Program-made: the position numbers and the translations under genes
Shown: one piece after another, positions 1-8,510 of the stretch
Position numbering within the stretch: the first letter of the stretch is position 1
How the letters are laid out: every line of letters begins with the position of its first letter
Assembly: GCA_902825215.1 (NCBI GenBank)
Contig: LR782234.1
Coordinates: 1,426,001-1,490,000, forward strand
Source: Pseudomonas fluorescens
GTDB lineage: Bacteria > Pseudomonadota > Gammaproteobacteria > Pseudomonadales > Pseudomonadaceae
Direction of reading: 5' to 3'
DNA length: 64,000 nucleotides
The notes under the pieces: model-generated
The model's input: only the letters and a program-made list of their open reading frames with translations
What the model was told of the DNA's origin: nothing
Databases searched by the model: none

Positions 1-968
1 TCCGGCAGGCGGTTATAGATCGCCGGGAGGACGTCAGCGCCGAACGAGTAACCGGTGAGGATGAAGCGCTTGGTGCCCCATTTCTGCCGGTAGTGCTGCA
101 TCAGTTCGGTGAGGTCCAGTGCGCTTTGCTCCGGGCTCTTGTGCTGCCAGTAGTAGCGCAGGGTGTCGATGCCGACTACCGGGTAGCCGATCTTGGCCAT
201 TTCGCCCGCGACGTCGCGGTCGAGGTCGCGCCAGCCGCCGTCGCCGGAGAGGAACAGGGTTACGGTGTCGTTGGCCTGACCGGCAGGCACTTCGACCACC
301 GGGATCGCCAGACCGCCGTTGGCCTTGTCGCCGCCGACGAGGATTTTGCGCAGTTCGTTGTTCAGCACTTGCGGCAGGTTGATGTCGTAGTCGCTGATGC
401 TGGTTTCGGCGTTCGGTTGATCGCGCACGAAGCCTGCGCTGGCGTCGTCCGGGTTGTCGTTCCACGCCACCAGCCAGTGGCCGTGAGCGGCGGACTTCGG
501 CAGCAGGTGGGTGCAACCGGGTTTTTCCAGCGCGAGGTCGACGGAGATGGCTTGAGCCTTGTCGTTTTTCTGCTCGGCCAACCAGCGCCAGGCCAATACG
601 GCGCCCGGGCCGATGCCGCTGACCAGCGTGGCCGGGCCGTTCAGTTCGCGCAGGCCCGATTGCAGGGCACGGCTTTGCAGCAGGCAGTCCTTGGGCAGAA
701 TCACCTGAACGATCTGCGCCGAAGCGCTGCGGCTGAGGGTGGTCAGTTGTTTCTCGGAGAGCTTCTGCTCGTCGGTGACAGCCACCAGCACCTGGGCTTT
801 CGGCTTGCTGCCCGGGATTACTCGGGTCATCGCCGTGCCGTCGGCCGGTTTGAGCTGTTCGACGGTCGGTTCCGGTGCCGGGCGTTTGAGGTACCAGAAA
901 CCGCCGCCGGCAATCACGGCCAGCACGATCAGTGCGGCCAGGATGTACTTCAGGGAGCGTTGAATCAT
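1..968 (-). CDS. AcvB/VirJ family protein, probable alanyl-phosphatidylglycerol hydrolase (3' part outside window)
   Basis: The frame is open from the ATG at 968 to the window edge, giving 322 residues without a stop, so the C-terminus is missing. The protein starts with a short basic stretch and one hydrophobic segment (about residues 8-26), which suggests an inner-membrane anchor or uncleaved signal with the rest in the periplasm. Near the edge it reads GYSFGAD, a serine-hydrolase nucleophile elbow (G-x-S-x-G), in an alpha/beta-hydrolase-like C-terminal half. Its start codon overlaps the mprF stop by one base (TGATG), so the two are co-translated. In P. aeruginosa the gene next to mprF (PA0919, from memory) encodes the enzyme that removes alanine from alanyl-phosphatidylglycerol; family and position fit that role here. 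VirJ-like proteins in Agrobacterium relatives are the alternative name. Confidence 0.8.
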   Translation of the reverse strand, partial: MIQRSLKYILAALIVLAVIAGGGFWYLKRPAPEPTVEQLKPADGTAMTRVIPGSKPKAQVLVAVTDEQKLSEKQLTTLSRSASAQIVQVILPKDCLLQSRALQSGLRELNGPATLVSGIGPGAVLAWRWLAEQKNDKAQAISVDLALEKPGCTHLLPKSAAHGHWLVAWNDNPDDASAGFVRDQPNAETSISDYDINLPQVLNNELRKILVGGDKANGGLAIPVVEVPAGQANDTVTLFLSGDGGWRDLDRDVAGEMAKIGYPVVGIDTLRYYWQHKSPEQSALDLTELMQHYRQKWGTKRFILTGYSFGADVLPAIYNRLP

Positions 969-3607
969 CAGCGTTTCACCAATCCAGTCAAGCCGCCCGC
1001 GATCAGGGCAGCAGTATCGGCCAGCGCCACGAGCGGATCGAGTCCGGCGGGCACGGCCATATAACGGGGTTCCCAGTCAGGCTGGAACTTGTCTTTGAAG
1101 CGGCGCAAGCCTTGGAAGTTGTACAGCTGCTCACCACGGCGGAACACCATCGAGCCCAGACGCTGGGTCAGCGGTGCACCGCGGCGGGGTTGCAACCCCG
1201 ACAACGGCACCATGCCTAGGCTGAAACGCGCGTATCCGTGACTCTTATAATGTTGAATCAGGCCAACCATCATGAATTCCATGGTCAGCTTCGGCGCGTC
1301 CGGGTGCGCACGCATCAGGTCGAGGCTGGCCAGATCGTGGCTGTAAGTCTCGAGCAGATTGGCGAACGCCACCGGGCGGCCTTCGAAGCGAATCACCGCG
1401 ATGCGGAAATGCTTGAGGTAATCGTCGCTGAAGCGGCCGAGAGAGAAACCTTTCTCGCGCACGTTCTTGCCGGTCAGCCAGGCATCGGAAATCACTTTCA
1501 GCTCGTCCATCGGCGCCTGGCCCGGTTCATGGATTTCCAGCGACAGACCATCGCGAGTACCACGGTTCCAGGTGTAGCGCAGATCCTTCATCTCCTTGCC
1601 CTTGGCTTCGAGATCAAAGCGCTGCAGATCGACCCGGGCTTCTTCGCCCAGCTTGATCGCGGTCAGGCCGATGTCCATGTAGTACGGCAGATTCTCCGCA
1701 CGCACCTGGTAGAACACCGGCCGGGTGTGATGGATATCGCACAGATCACGGAACTGCCAGATCATTTCCGCACGTTGCTGGCTCGGCCCGATCGGGTCGT
1801 ACAGGGCCACCAGACTACGGCCACGGCGGGCGTACATCAGGAACGCCTCGTCGTTGGGGTGAAACAGCAACGCCTTGTCACCGGTCAGCGCGAGGCCGCC
1901 GTCGGGTTGCGACGACGCCATGAGGATTTTCGCCGCGCGAGCGAGTTCGTCCGGTGTCGGCAGATGAATCACCGGGCGTGCGGTCCGCAACAGCCAGGTC
2001 AAGGCAATCACCAGCAACAGCACGGCAGCGCCGAGCAGCGAACGCAAGCCGCGCGGGGCATCAGCATCAAGGGTGAACTGCCACCAGAGCTGATGGCTAT
2101 ACGGCACGTCCTGATAGGCGAACAGCAGCAGCCAGGTCGACGCACCGAGGACGCACAGGCTGGCGACCAGATACAGCGGCGAGAATGGCAGCTCGGTCAG
2201 GCGGCTCGGGCGATAGAACGAGCGACGGAAGACGCCGAGCAGTGCCGCCGTCAGGGTCATCAACGTGGCTTCTTCCCAGTCGAAGCCCTTGAGCAGCGAG
2301 AGCAGGGCGCCGACCAGCAACAGAATGGTGGTCAGCATCCACGCCGCCGACAGACGTCGGCGCAGGCCTTGCGCGAGCAGCAGGCACAGCACGCCAATCA
2401 GGCTGGCGCCGAAGTGCGAAGCGTCGACCAGACGATGCGGGATCAGAAAGCCGATGTGCTCCAGGCGAGTGTCGATTTCAGGGGTGGCGCCGGAAAACAG
2501 CAGCACCACGCCGGACAGAAACACCAGCACCGCCAGAATCGGCGCGGCCAGACCGGACGCGGCGCGCATGGTCTGGGTCTGGAACAGGCGCTGGCCTTCG
2601 TTGATCAACAACAGTACGCAGGCAACCAGCAGCGGCAGCACCACATAAATCAGGCGATACAGCAGCAGCGCCGCGGCCAGTGGCGCCGCGCCGAGTTTGT
2701 CGGCGAACGCGGCGAGCAGAATCGCTTCGAACACGCCAACGCCGCCCGGCACATGGCTGAGCACACCGGCGGCCAGCGCCAACAGGTACACCAGCAGGAA
2801 CGGCGCGAAGGGCGGCGCTTCCGGCAGCAATAAATAGAGAACGGTGGCAGCAGCTGCGACGTCGAGTGCAGTAATCACCAGTTGCAGAAATGTCAGGCGC
2901 CGACCGGGCAGGCGCAGGGTGCGGCGCCCGGCCCTGACCAACAGATTGTCGGGGTAGGGTTGTTCCGGCAGACGACGGCGATAAATGCCGATGGCTAATA
3001 CCGCGCCGAGGATCAGCACGACGGCAGCGACGCAGCCGAGCAACGCCTCGGACAGGCCAAGCGCTTGCGAAGCGGCGGGCAGGTTGCTCAGGGTCGCCAG
3101 CGCGGCCAGCGGCGGCAAGGCGCAGCCCAGCGAAAGACTGGCGAACAGGGTCATGTGCGCGACTTCCGACGCACCGACGCCCAATCGTGCATATAAACGA
3201 TAGCGGACCGAGCCGCCCGACAGCAGCGACAGGCCAATCGCATTGCCGATCGCAAAGGCGGTGAAGCCGCCGAGGGCAAGCATGCGTGGTGGCAAGGTCA
3301 CGCCGGCATAGCGGCTGGCCGACCATTCATATCCGAGCAGAATGATGAAGCCGACCACAGTCGCACCGATGGCGCCGAGCAATGCCGGTTTCGGCACGTC
3401 GAGAATCGAGTCGTGCAGCGCGTCGAGATCAAGCTCGGCGAGCAGATGGCGACAGGCAATCAGGGCAATGGCAAACAGCAGCAACGTCACGGCCAGACCG
3501 ATCGGCTGGCGGTATTTGCTTAACCGATCCAGCCAGCGCAAACGCTCGGGTTTGATCGGTTGTTCTGCTGTGACGGTGTCTTGTGGATCAGACGAGTTGG
3601 CGCGCAT
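968..3607 (-). CDS. mprF: Bifunctional aminoacyl-phosphatidylglycerol synthase/flippase MprF
   Basis: The 879-residue protein has the MprF layout: a long polytopic N-terminal half (roughly residues 25-540, many hydrophobic segments) that flips the lipid, followed by a soluble DUF2156 synthase domain (about 550-879) with the typical lines FHPNDEAFLMYARRG and GFSLGRFSDDYLKHFR. It transfers an amino acid from aminoacyl-tRNA to phosphatidylglycerol, lowering the negative charge of the membrane; in P. aeruginosa the amino acid is alanine. The ATG at 3607 is preceded by GAGG with six bases spacing; a TTG one codon upstream is also possible. The length agrees with the Pseudomonas enzyme. It is first in a two-gene unit with the overlapping AcvB/VirJ-like hydrolase, so synthesis and removal of the modified lipid are coupled. 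Confidence 0.93.
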   Translation of the reverse strand: MRANSSDPQDTVTAEQPIKPERLRWLDRLSKYRQPIGLAVTLLLFAIALIACRHLLAELDLDALHDSILDVPKPALLGAIGATVVGFIILLGYEWSASRYAGVTLPPRMLALGGFTAFAIGNAIGLSLLSGGSVRYRLYARLGVGASEVAHMTLFASLSLGCALPPLAALATLSNLPAASQALGLSEALLGCVAAVVLILGAVLAIGIYRRRLPEQPYPDNLLVRAGRRTLRLPGRRLTFLQLVITALDVAAAATVLYLLLPEAPPFAPFLLVYLLALAAGVLSHVPGGVGVFEAILLAAFADKLGAAPLAAALLLYRLIYVVLPLLVACVLLLINEGQRLFQTQTMRAASGLAAPILAVLVFLSGVVLLFSGATPEIDTRLEHIGFLIPHRLVDASHFGASLIGVLCLLLAQGLRRRLSAAWMLTTILLLVGALLSLLKGFDWEEATLMTLTAALLGVFRRSFYRPSRLTELPFSPLYLVASLCVLGASTWLLLFAYQDVPYSHQLWWQFTLDADAPRGLRSLLGAAVLLLVIALTWLLRTARPVIHLPTPDELARAAKILMASSQPDGGLALTGDKALLFHPNDEAFLMYARRGRSLVALYDPIGPSQQRAEMIWQFRDLCDIHHTRPVFYQVRAENLPYYMDIGLTAIKLGEEARVDLQRFDLEAKGKEMKDLRYTWNRGTRDGLSLEIHEPGQAPMDELKVISDAWLTGKNVREKGFSLGRFSDDYLKHFRIAVIRFEGRPVAFANLLETYSHDLASLDLMRAHPDAPKLTMEFMMVGLIQHYKSHGYARFSLGMVPLSGLQPRRGAPLTQRLGSMVFRRGEQLYNFQGLRRFKDKFQPDWEPRYMAVPAGLDPLVALADTAALIAGGLTGLVKR

Positions 3608-3847
3608 CAATCACCTCTTGGATTGTGCGCGACAGGATGGAGGTATCCAGCCAAGTTACCAATCCCTGTAGAAAAAAATAATCACAAAATATTACGCCTC
3701 TCACCGGGTGTCGGCGAGGGCAGTCATGGATTGCAGGCGTCTTGTCCGCGACGTGAAGCATAGTCGTAACTCGGCGATCCTGAGATCCTGGACGATTCAC
3801 TGCACGATGACAGCTCATTGTTGCGAAAGGACTTTTTCCACAGATAC

Positions 3848-3879
3848 AAAAAAGGCCACTCTTTCGAGTAGCCTTTTTT
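3848..3879 (-). terminator. Intrinsic terminator of tRNA-fMet copy 1
   Basis: On the minus strand an A-tract, a GGCTACTC stem, a GAAA loop, the GAGTGGCC arm and a T-tract follow the tRNA 3' end after about six bases. The A- and T-tracts make it work on either strand. Confidence 0.85.
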
Positions 3880-3885
3880 GATGTT

Positions 3886-3962
<77 letters not shown>

Positions 3963-3975
3963 TCTGTGTGGCGGC

Positions 3976-4003
3976 ATTCTACAGGCGAACGGCGAGGTGT
4001 CAA
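3976..4003 (-). promoter_or_regulatory. Sigma-70 promoter of tRNA-fMet copy 1
   Basis: Minus strand TTGACA (4003-3998), 16-bp spacer, TAGAAT (3981-3976), about 13 bp before the tRNA 5' end. The -35 box is a perfect consensus. Confidence 0.85.
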
Positions 4004-4142
4004 CCGCTAATCCCGTAAAGAACCAAATAAGTGCGAAATCGCGGCAAACGGTCGCAGGGGACGCGTAAGTTTCGGAAATGCAACGAATTACCGTTTCGCT
4101 ATGGAGAGAGCAGGGGCGGCTGTTTGCAAAATAGACGCGCAC

Positions 4143-4174
4143 AAAAAAGGCCACTCTTTCGAGTAGCCTTTTTT
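4143..4174 (-). terminator. Intrinsic terminator of tRNA-fMet copy 2
   Basis: The same hairpin and T-tract as copy 1, directly after the second tRNA. Confidence 0.85.
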
Positions 4175-4180
4175 GATGTT

Positions 4181-4257
<77 letters not shown>

Positions 4258-4270
4258 TCTGTGTGGCGGC

Positions 4271-4298
4271 ATTCTACAGAGCTTTGCTGATGTGTCAA
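4271..4298 (-). promoter_or_regulatory. Sigma-70 promoter of tRNA-fMet copy 2
   Basis: Minus strand TTGACA (4298-4293), 16-bp spacer, TAGAAT (4276-4271). The hexamers match copy 1 although the spacer and the upstream sequence differ. Confidence 0.85.
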
Positions 4299-4472
4299 CA
4301 GCCGATTGGGATAAATCTGTTCAGGTTCAATTGGTTAGCGTTTTTCAGTGAGAGTTTTTCGGCCCGCAGGGCAGGCGCAGCAAGGGTTTCGGCTCTATTG
4401 GTGGGCTTCGTTTGATTGAGAAATTAAATTCAACGGTTGTTTCCTACAGCCGGTCAGGAACATTCAACACCA

Positions 4473-4488
4473 CTGGTGCTATATACAG
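4473..4488 (+). promoter_or_regulatory. LexA (SOS) box upstream of dinB
   Basis: CTGGTGCTATATACAG fits the gamma-proteobacterial LexA pattern CTG-N10-CAG with an AT-rich centre. It lies 50 bp before the dinB start, where a repressor would cover the promoter. Confidence 0.8.
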
Positions 4489-4537
4489 GTGTCAGTGAGA
4501 TACTGCCGGTCTGGCTCGCCACGTTCCCTTTTCTGAC

Positions 4538-5599
4538 ATGACTCAGCGAAAAATCATCCACATTGACTGCGACTGCTTTTATGCCGCCATCGAAATGCGC
4601 GATGACCCGCGTCTGGCTGGCAAGCCCTTGGCAGTGGGTGGTTCAGCTGATCGGCGCGGGGTGATTGCCACCTGCAACTATGAGGCGCGCGCCTACGGTG
4701 TGCGCTCGGCGATGGCTTCGGGGCACGCTTTGAAGCTGTGCCCGGACTTGACCATCGTCAAGCCGCGTATGGATGCGTACCGCGAGGCGTCCAGGGAAAT
4801 CCACACAATTTTTACCGATTACACCGACCTGATCGAGCCGCTGTCACTGGACGAGGCTTATCTCGACGTATCGGACAGTGCGCATTTTGGTGGCAGCGCC
4901 ACGCGCATCGCGCAGGACATTCGCCGACGCGTCTCCAATCAATTGCATATCACCGTGTCCGCCGGTGTGGCGCCAAACAAATTTCTGGCAAAGATCGCCA
5001 GTGACTGGAAAAAGCCCAACGGCCTGTTCGTGATTACGCCGGATCAGGTTGAAGATTTTGTCAGTGGCTTGCCGGTGAGCAAGCTGCACGGCGTCGGCAA
5101 GGTCACTGCCGACAAGCTGGGTAAACTCGGCATTGTCGATTGCGCACATTTGCGTGAGTGGGGAAGGCTGGCGCTGGTGCGTGAATTCGGCAGTTTTGGC
5201 GAACGCCTGTGGAATCTTGCCCGGGGTATCGACGACCGGCTGGTGCACAACGACAGTCGTCGGCAGTCGATCAGCGTGGAAAATACCTACGACGCTGATC
5301 TGCCGGATCTGCGCAGCTGTCTCGACAAGTTGCCCGAATTGCTCGACACCTTGAAAACCCGCATGGCGCGGATCGACAGCAGCTATCGGCCGGGCAAGCC
5401 GTTCGTCAAAGTGAAATTCCATGATTTCACCCAGACCACGCTGGAGCAGACCGGGGCAGGGCGGGATCTGGGCAGTTATCAGTTGATGCTGACGCAGGCG
5501 TTCAATCGCGGCGGCAAACCGGTGCGGTTGCTCGGCGTTGGAGTGAGGCTGGAGGATTTGCGTGGCGGGTTTGAGCAGATGGAGTTGTTTGAGCGGTAG
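4538..5599 (+). CDS. dinB: DNA polymerase IV (Y-family translesion polymerase)
   Basis: At 353 residues the length is normal for DinB. The N-terminal catalytic line IHIDCDCFYAAIEMRD supplies Asp10, and SLDEAYLDV supplies Asp105-Glu106, the metal-binding acidic pair. A helix-hairpin-helix thumb (about 170-230) and the little-finger domain follow. The C-terminus ends QMELFER, a good beta-clamp binding motif. The enzyme copies past damaged bases with low fidelity during the SOS response. A LexA box lies 50 bp upstream, so damage induction is expected. The gene is monocistronic and is followed by a REP pair. The ATG at 4538 gives the conserved N-terminus. Confidence 0.97.
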   Translation: MTQRKIIHIDCDCFYAAIEMRDDPRLAGKPLAVGGSADRRGVIATCNYEARAYGVRSAMASGHALKLCPDLTIVKPRMDAYREASREIHTIFTDYTDLIEPLSLDEAYLDVSDSAHFGGSATRIAQDIRRRVSNQLHITVSAGVAPNKFLAKIASDWKKPNGLFVITPDQVEDFVSGLPVSKLHGVGKVTADKLGKLGIVDCAHLREWGRLALVREFGSFGERLWNLARGIDDRLVHNDSRRQSISVENTYDADLPDLRSCLDKLPELLDTLKTRMARIDSSYRPGKPFVKVKFHDFTQTTLEQTGAGRDLGSYQLMLTQAFNRGGKPVRLLGVGVRLEDLRGGFEQMELFER

Positions 5600-5622
5600 A
5601 TTTGCGGCGTCTGAAAGTCAGC

Positions 5623-5690
5623 CTTCGCGAGCAGGCTCGCTCCCACATTTTGGAATGCATTCCTCTGTGGGAGCGAGCCTGCTCGCGAAA
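5623..5690. repeat. REP pair (REPIN)
   Basis: TTCGCGAGCAGGCTCGCTCC is followed about 27 bp later by its inverted copy GGGAGCGAGCCTGCTCGCGA. This is the standard inverted REP doublet of fluorescens-group genomes and lies between the 3' ends of dinB and the converging lipoprotein gene. Confidence 0.9.
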
Positions 5691-5694
5691 AGCT

Positions 5695-6648
5695 TTAATT
5701 CGGTCCTGGATCCGCCACCAGGCGTCCGGCATCCCGAGTCAACGACTTGAGAAACTCAGCCTGTAACTCAGGATCGTTGCGCGTCAGTTCGATCAGGCTT
5801 TGTTCCAGTTCGCTGGCCTCTTCTTCCAGGCCCAGCTCCGAAAGGCGTTTGACCCGGTGCACCCACTGGCTTACTTCATCGTCTTCCAGATCGTCATAAA
5901 TCAGCCCGTGCGCTTCCAGTAACTTGTCACGCAGATGGGTGCTGAGCATCAGCGTCGAATCGGAATGCACGTCATCCTTGGCGTCCTCGACACTGATCTG
6001 CAAGCGGCCGACATGATTCAGATCGTTTTCGGCAAACGGACTGTCGAGCAGGTTCAGTCGCAGTACGCCGTTACGATCGGTGGTCATGTCGAAAGTCTGC
6101 TTGCCAGCCTTGACCTGTACCGGCCGCTCGCTCCACGGCAAGCTCGAATATTCCGTGCGCTTGTCGCGCTGGACTTCGTCGATACCCGCCAGGTTCTGCT
6201 GCGCGCGCCCGTTGGATTGCGCGTTCATGAATGGATTGAGCCCGGCGAAACCATAGCTGAACCAGTCCTTGGTCATGCTGTCCGGCAAGTTGCCCAGCGC
6301 GAACACGTTGACCACGTTGGCACCGACACCGCCGACCACGGCCACCGCGCCCAGCGGAATCTCATAGACTTCGCGCCATGGTTGGTAAGGCGTGTAACGG
6401 TCGTAACGACGGGTGACCTCGAACTCGGTGACCTCGAAGGTCTTTTGCTCGTTGATCTTCACGCGTCGCTGCGGCAGCTCAAGCACCTTGGGCTCGCCAA
6501 CATCAATCTGCAGGCTGTGGTCGAGCAGTTTTCGCTCGACCCGCTCTTCGTGCTCGCTGCGCTGCGACATGTGATTGGCGCAGCCGCTGACCAGCAGGGC
6601 GCCGCAAAGGGCGGCGCCACCGAGGCCTAAGGTGTTTCGCTTGAACAT
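5695..6648 (-). CDS. Hypothetical outer-membrane-type lipoprotein downstream of proS
   Basis: The 317-residue product has a lipoprotein signal (LLVSGC, lipidated Cys about residue 23). I recognise no catalytic motif. The body is charged, with a short glycine/valine-rich hydrophobic stretch (about 98-118, GAVAVVGGVGANVVNVFALG) and an acidic, coiled-looking C-terminus. It starts 17 bp after the proS stop and is likely co-transcribed with it; a hypothetical gene next to proS also occurs in P. aeruginosa (from memory). Function unknown; position and signal suggest an envelope protein. Confidence 0.8.
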   Translation of the reverse strand: MFKRNTLGLGGAALCGALLVSGCANHMSQRSEHEERVERKLLDHSLQIDVGEPKVLELPQRRVKINEQKTFEVTEFEVTRRYDRYTPYQPWREVYEIPLGAVAVVGGVGANVVNVFALGNLPDSMTKDWFSYGFAGLNPFMNAQSNGRAQQNLAGIDEVQRDKRTEYSSLPWSERPVQVKAGKQTFDMTTDRNGVLRLNLLDSPFAENDLNHVGRLQISVEDAKDDVHSDSTLMLSTHLRDKLLEAHGLIYDDLEDDEVSQWVHRVKRLSELGLEEEASELEQSLIELTRNDPELQAEFLKSLTRDAGRLVADPGPN

Positions 6649-6665
6649 GACGTCTCTATCTGGTT

Positions 6666-8381
6666 TCAGCGGCGGATACGGGCCTGCAGGAAGGACAGTA
6701 CGTCGGCGACCGGCAATGCTTGCGCTTCGCCTTCGGTACGACTCTTGTATTCCAGGTTGCCTTCGGCGAGACCGCGGTCGCTGACCACGATCCGGTGTGG
6801 AATGCCGATCAGCTCCATGTCCGCGAACTTGATGCCCGGGCTGGTTTTCTTGTCGCGATCGTCCAGCAGTACTTCGAAGCCGGCGGCCGTCAGTTCGGCG
6901 TACAGCTTGTCGGTGGCTTCGCGCACTTGCTCGGTTTCATAACGCAGCGGCACCAAAGCGATCTGGAACGGCGCCAGGGTGTCGCTCCAGATGATGCCGT
7001 TTTCGTCGTTGTTCTGCTCGATGGCGGCCGCGACCACGCGGGACACGCCAATGCCGTAGCAACCCATTTCCAGGGTCACCGGCTTGCCGTTCTCGCCCAG
7101 CACTTCGCACTTCATCGCCTTGCTGTACTTGTTACCCAGCTGGAAGATGTGTCCAACCTCGATGCCGCGCTTGATTTCCAGCGTGCCCTTGCCGTCCGGG
7201 CTTGGGTCGCCGGCCACCACGTTACGCAGGTCAGCGACGGTTGGAACCGGCAGATCACGTTCCCAGTTCACGCCGAAGTAGTGCTTGTCGTCGATGTTCG
7301 CGCCAATCGCGAAGTCGCTCATCAGCTCGACCGAGCGGTCGATGATGATCGGCAGCGGCAGGTTCAGCGGGCCGAGCGAACCGGCGCCGGCGCCAATCGC
7401 GTCACGCAGGTCGGCATCGGTGGCCATGACCAGCGGGCTGGCCACGCCAGGTTGCTGGGCGGCTTTGATTTCGTTGAGTTCGTGGTCGCCACGAACGACC
7501 AGCGCAATCAGTTTGCCTTCTTCTTCGGCGCGCACGATCAGGGTCTTGATGGTCTTTTCAATCGGCAGACTGAATTTCTCCACCAGGGCCGCGATGGTCT
7601 TGGTGTCTGGCGTATCGACCAGACGCAGCTCTTCTGTCGGGGCCGGACGCGAAGTTTCCCGTGGCACGGCTTCGGCTTTCTCTATGTTCGCCGCGTAGTC
7701 GGAACCGTTGCTGAAGACGATATCGTCTTCGCCGGACTCGGCCAGTACGTGGAACTCGTGCGAACCAGCGCCGCCGATCGAACCGTTGTCGGCTTCAACC
7801 GGACGGAATTTCAGGCCCAGGCGAGTGAACACGTTGCAGTAGGCCTGGTGCATGCGGTCGTAGGTGACCTGCAGCGAGGCCTGATCGGCGTGGAAGGAGT
7901 ACGCGTCCTTCATGATGAATTCGCGGCCGCGCATCAGGCCGAAGCGTGGGCGGATTTCGTCACGGAATTTGGTCTGGATCTGGTACAGGTTGATCGGCAG
8001 CTGCTTGTAGCTGCTCAGCTCGTTGCGCATCAGATCGGTGATCACTTCTTCGTGGGTCGGGCCCGCGCAGAAATCGCGACCGTGGCGGTCTTTGATGCGC
8101 AGCAGCTCAGGGCCGTATTCTTCCCAGCGCCCCGATTCCTGCCACAGTTCGGCCGGTTGGGTGCTCGGCATCAACACTTCCAGAGAGCCGGCCGCGTTCA
8201 TTTCTTCGCGAACGATGGCTTCAACCTTGCGCATTACCCGCAGGCCCATGGGCAGCCAGGTGTACAACCCCGAGGCGAGTTTGCGGATCATGCCGGCGCG
8301 CAGCATCAGCTGGTGGCTGATCACGACCGCATCGGAAGGCGTTTCTTTCTGTGTGGCGAGCAAAAATTGACTGGTGCGCAT
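6666..8381 (-). CDS. proS: Prolyl-tRNA synthetase
   Basis: The 571-residue protein is the bacterial (class II, ProS type 1) enzyme, which charges tRNA-Pro with proline in the cytoplasm. Seen in order: the N-terminal start [18 protein letters not shown], motif 1 region, motif 2 with [20 protein letters not shown], the inserted editing (INS) domain at about 225-385 that removes mischarged alanine, motif 3 around [12 protein letters not shown], and the C-terminal anticodon-binding domain. The length is as expected. The upstream gap (8382-8510) holds its promoter, and the lipoprotein gene follows after 17 bp. Confidence 0.98.
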   Translation of the reverse strand: MRTSQFLLATQKETPSDAVVISHQLMLRAGMIRKLASGLYTWLPMGLRVMRKVEAIVREEMNAAGSLEVLMPSTQPAELWQESGRWEEYGPELLRIKDRHGRDFCAGPTHEEVITDLMRNELSSYKQLPINLYQIQTKFRDEIRPRFGLMRGREFIMKDAYSFHADQASLQVTYDRMHQAYCNVFTRLGLKFRPVEADNGSIGGAGSHEFHVLAESGEDDIVFSNGSDYAANIEKAEAVPRETSRPAPTEELRLVDTPDTKTIAALVEKFSLPIEKTIKTLIVRAEEEGKLIALVVRGDHELNEIKAAQQPGVASPLVMATDADLRDAIGAGAGSLGPLNLPLPIIIDRSVELMSDFAIGANIDDKHYFGVNWERDLPVPTVADLRNVVAGDPSPDGKGTLEIKRGIEVGHIFQLGNKYSKAMKCEVLGENGKPVTLEMGCYGIGVSRVVAAAIEQNNDENGIIWSDTLAPFQIALVPLRYETEQVREATDKLYAELTAAGFEVLLDDRDKKTSPGIKFADMELIGIPHRIVVSDRGLAEGNLEYKSRTEGEAQALPVADVLSFLQARIRR

Positions 8382-8473
8382 GGTTGGCCGTTGTCGGTTG
8401 CTTTGACTGGAAATGACGGAGCAGTGTACCGGCGAGTTTTGTCGACGTACAGGCGTGCGGCCGCTGGTGAGGT

Positions 8474-8501
8474 CCGACGGCGGGATTCCTCCCGCCGTCG
8501 G
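8474..8501. other. Long GC-rich hairpin between proS and the ampG-like gene
   Basis: CCGACGGCGGGA (8474-8485) pairs perfectly with TCCCGCCGTCGG (8490-8501) around a four-base loop, nine bases after the permease stop. There is no clear T-tract, so it may stabilise the 3' end or act as a weak terminator for the permease transcript. Confidence 0.6.
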
Positions 8502-8510
8502 CGAAACGTC

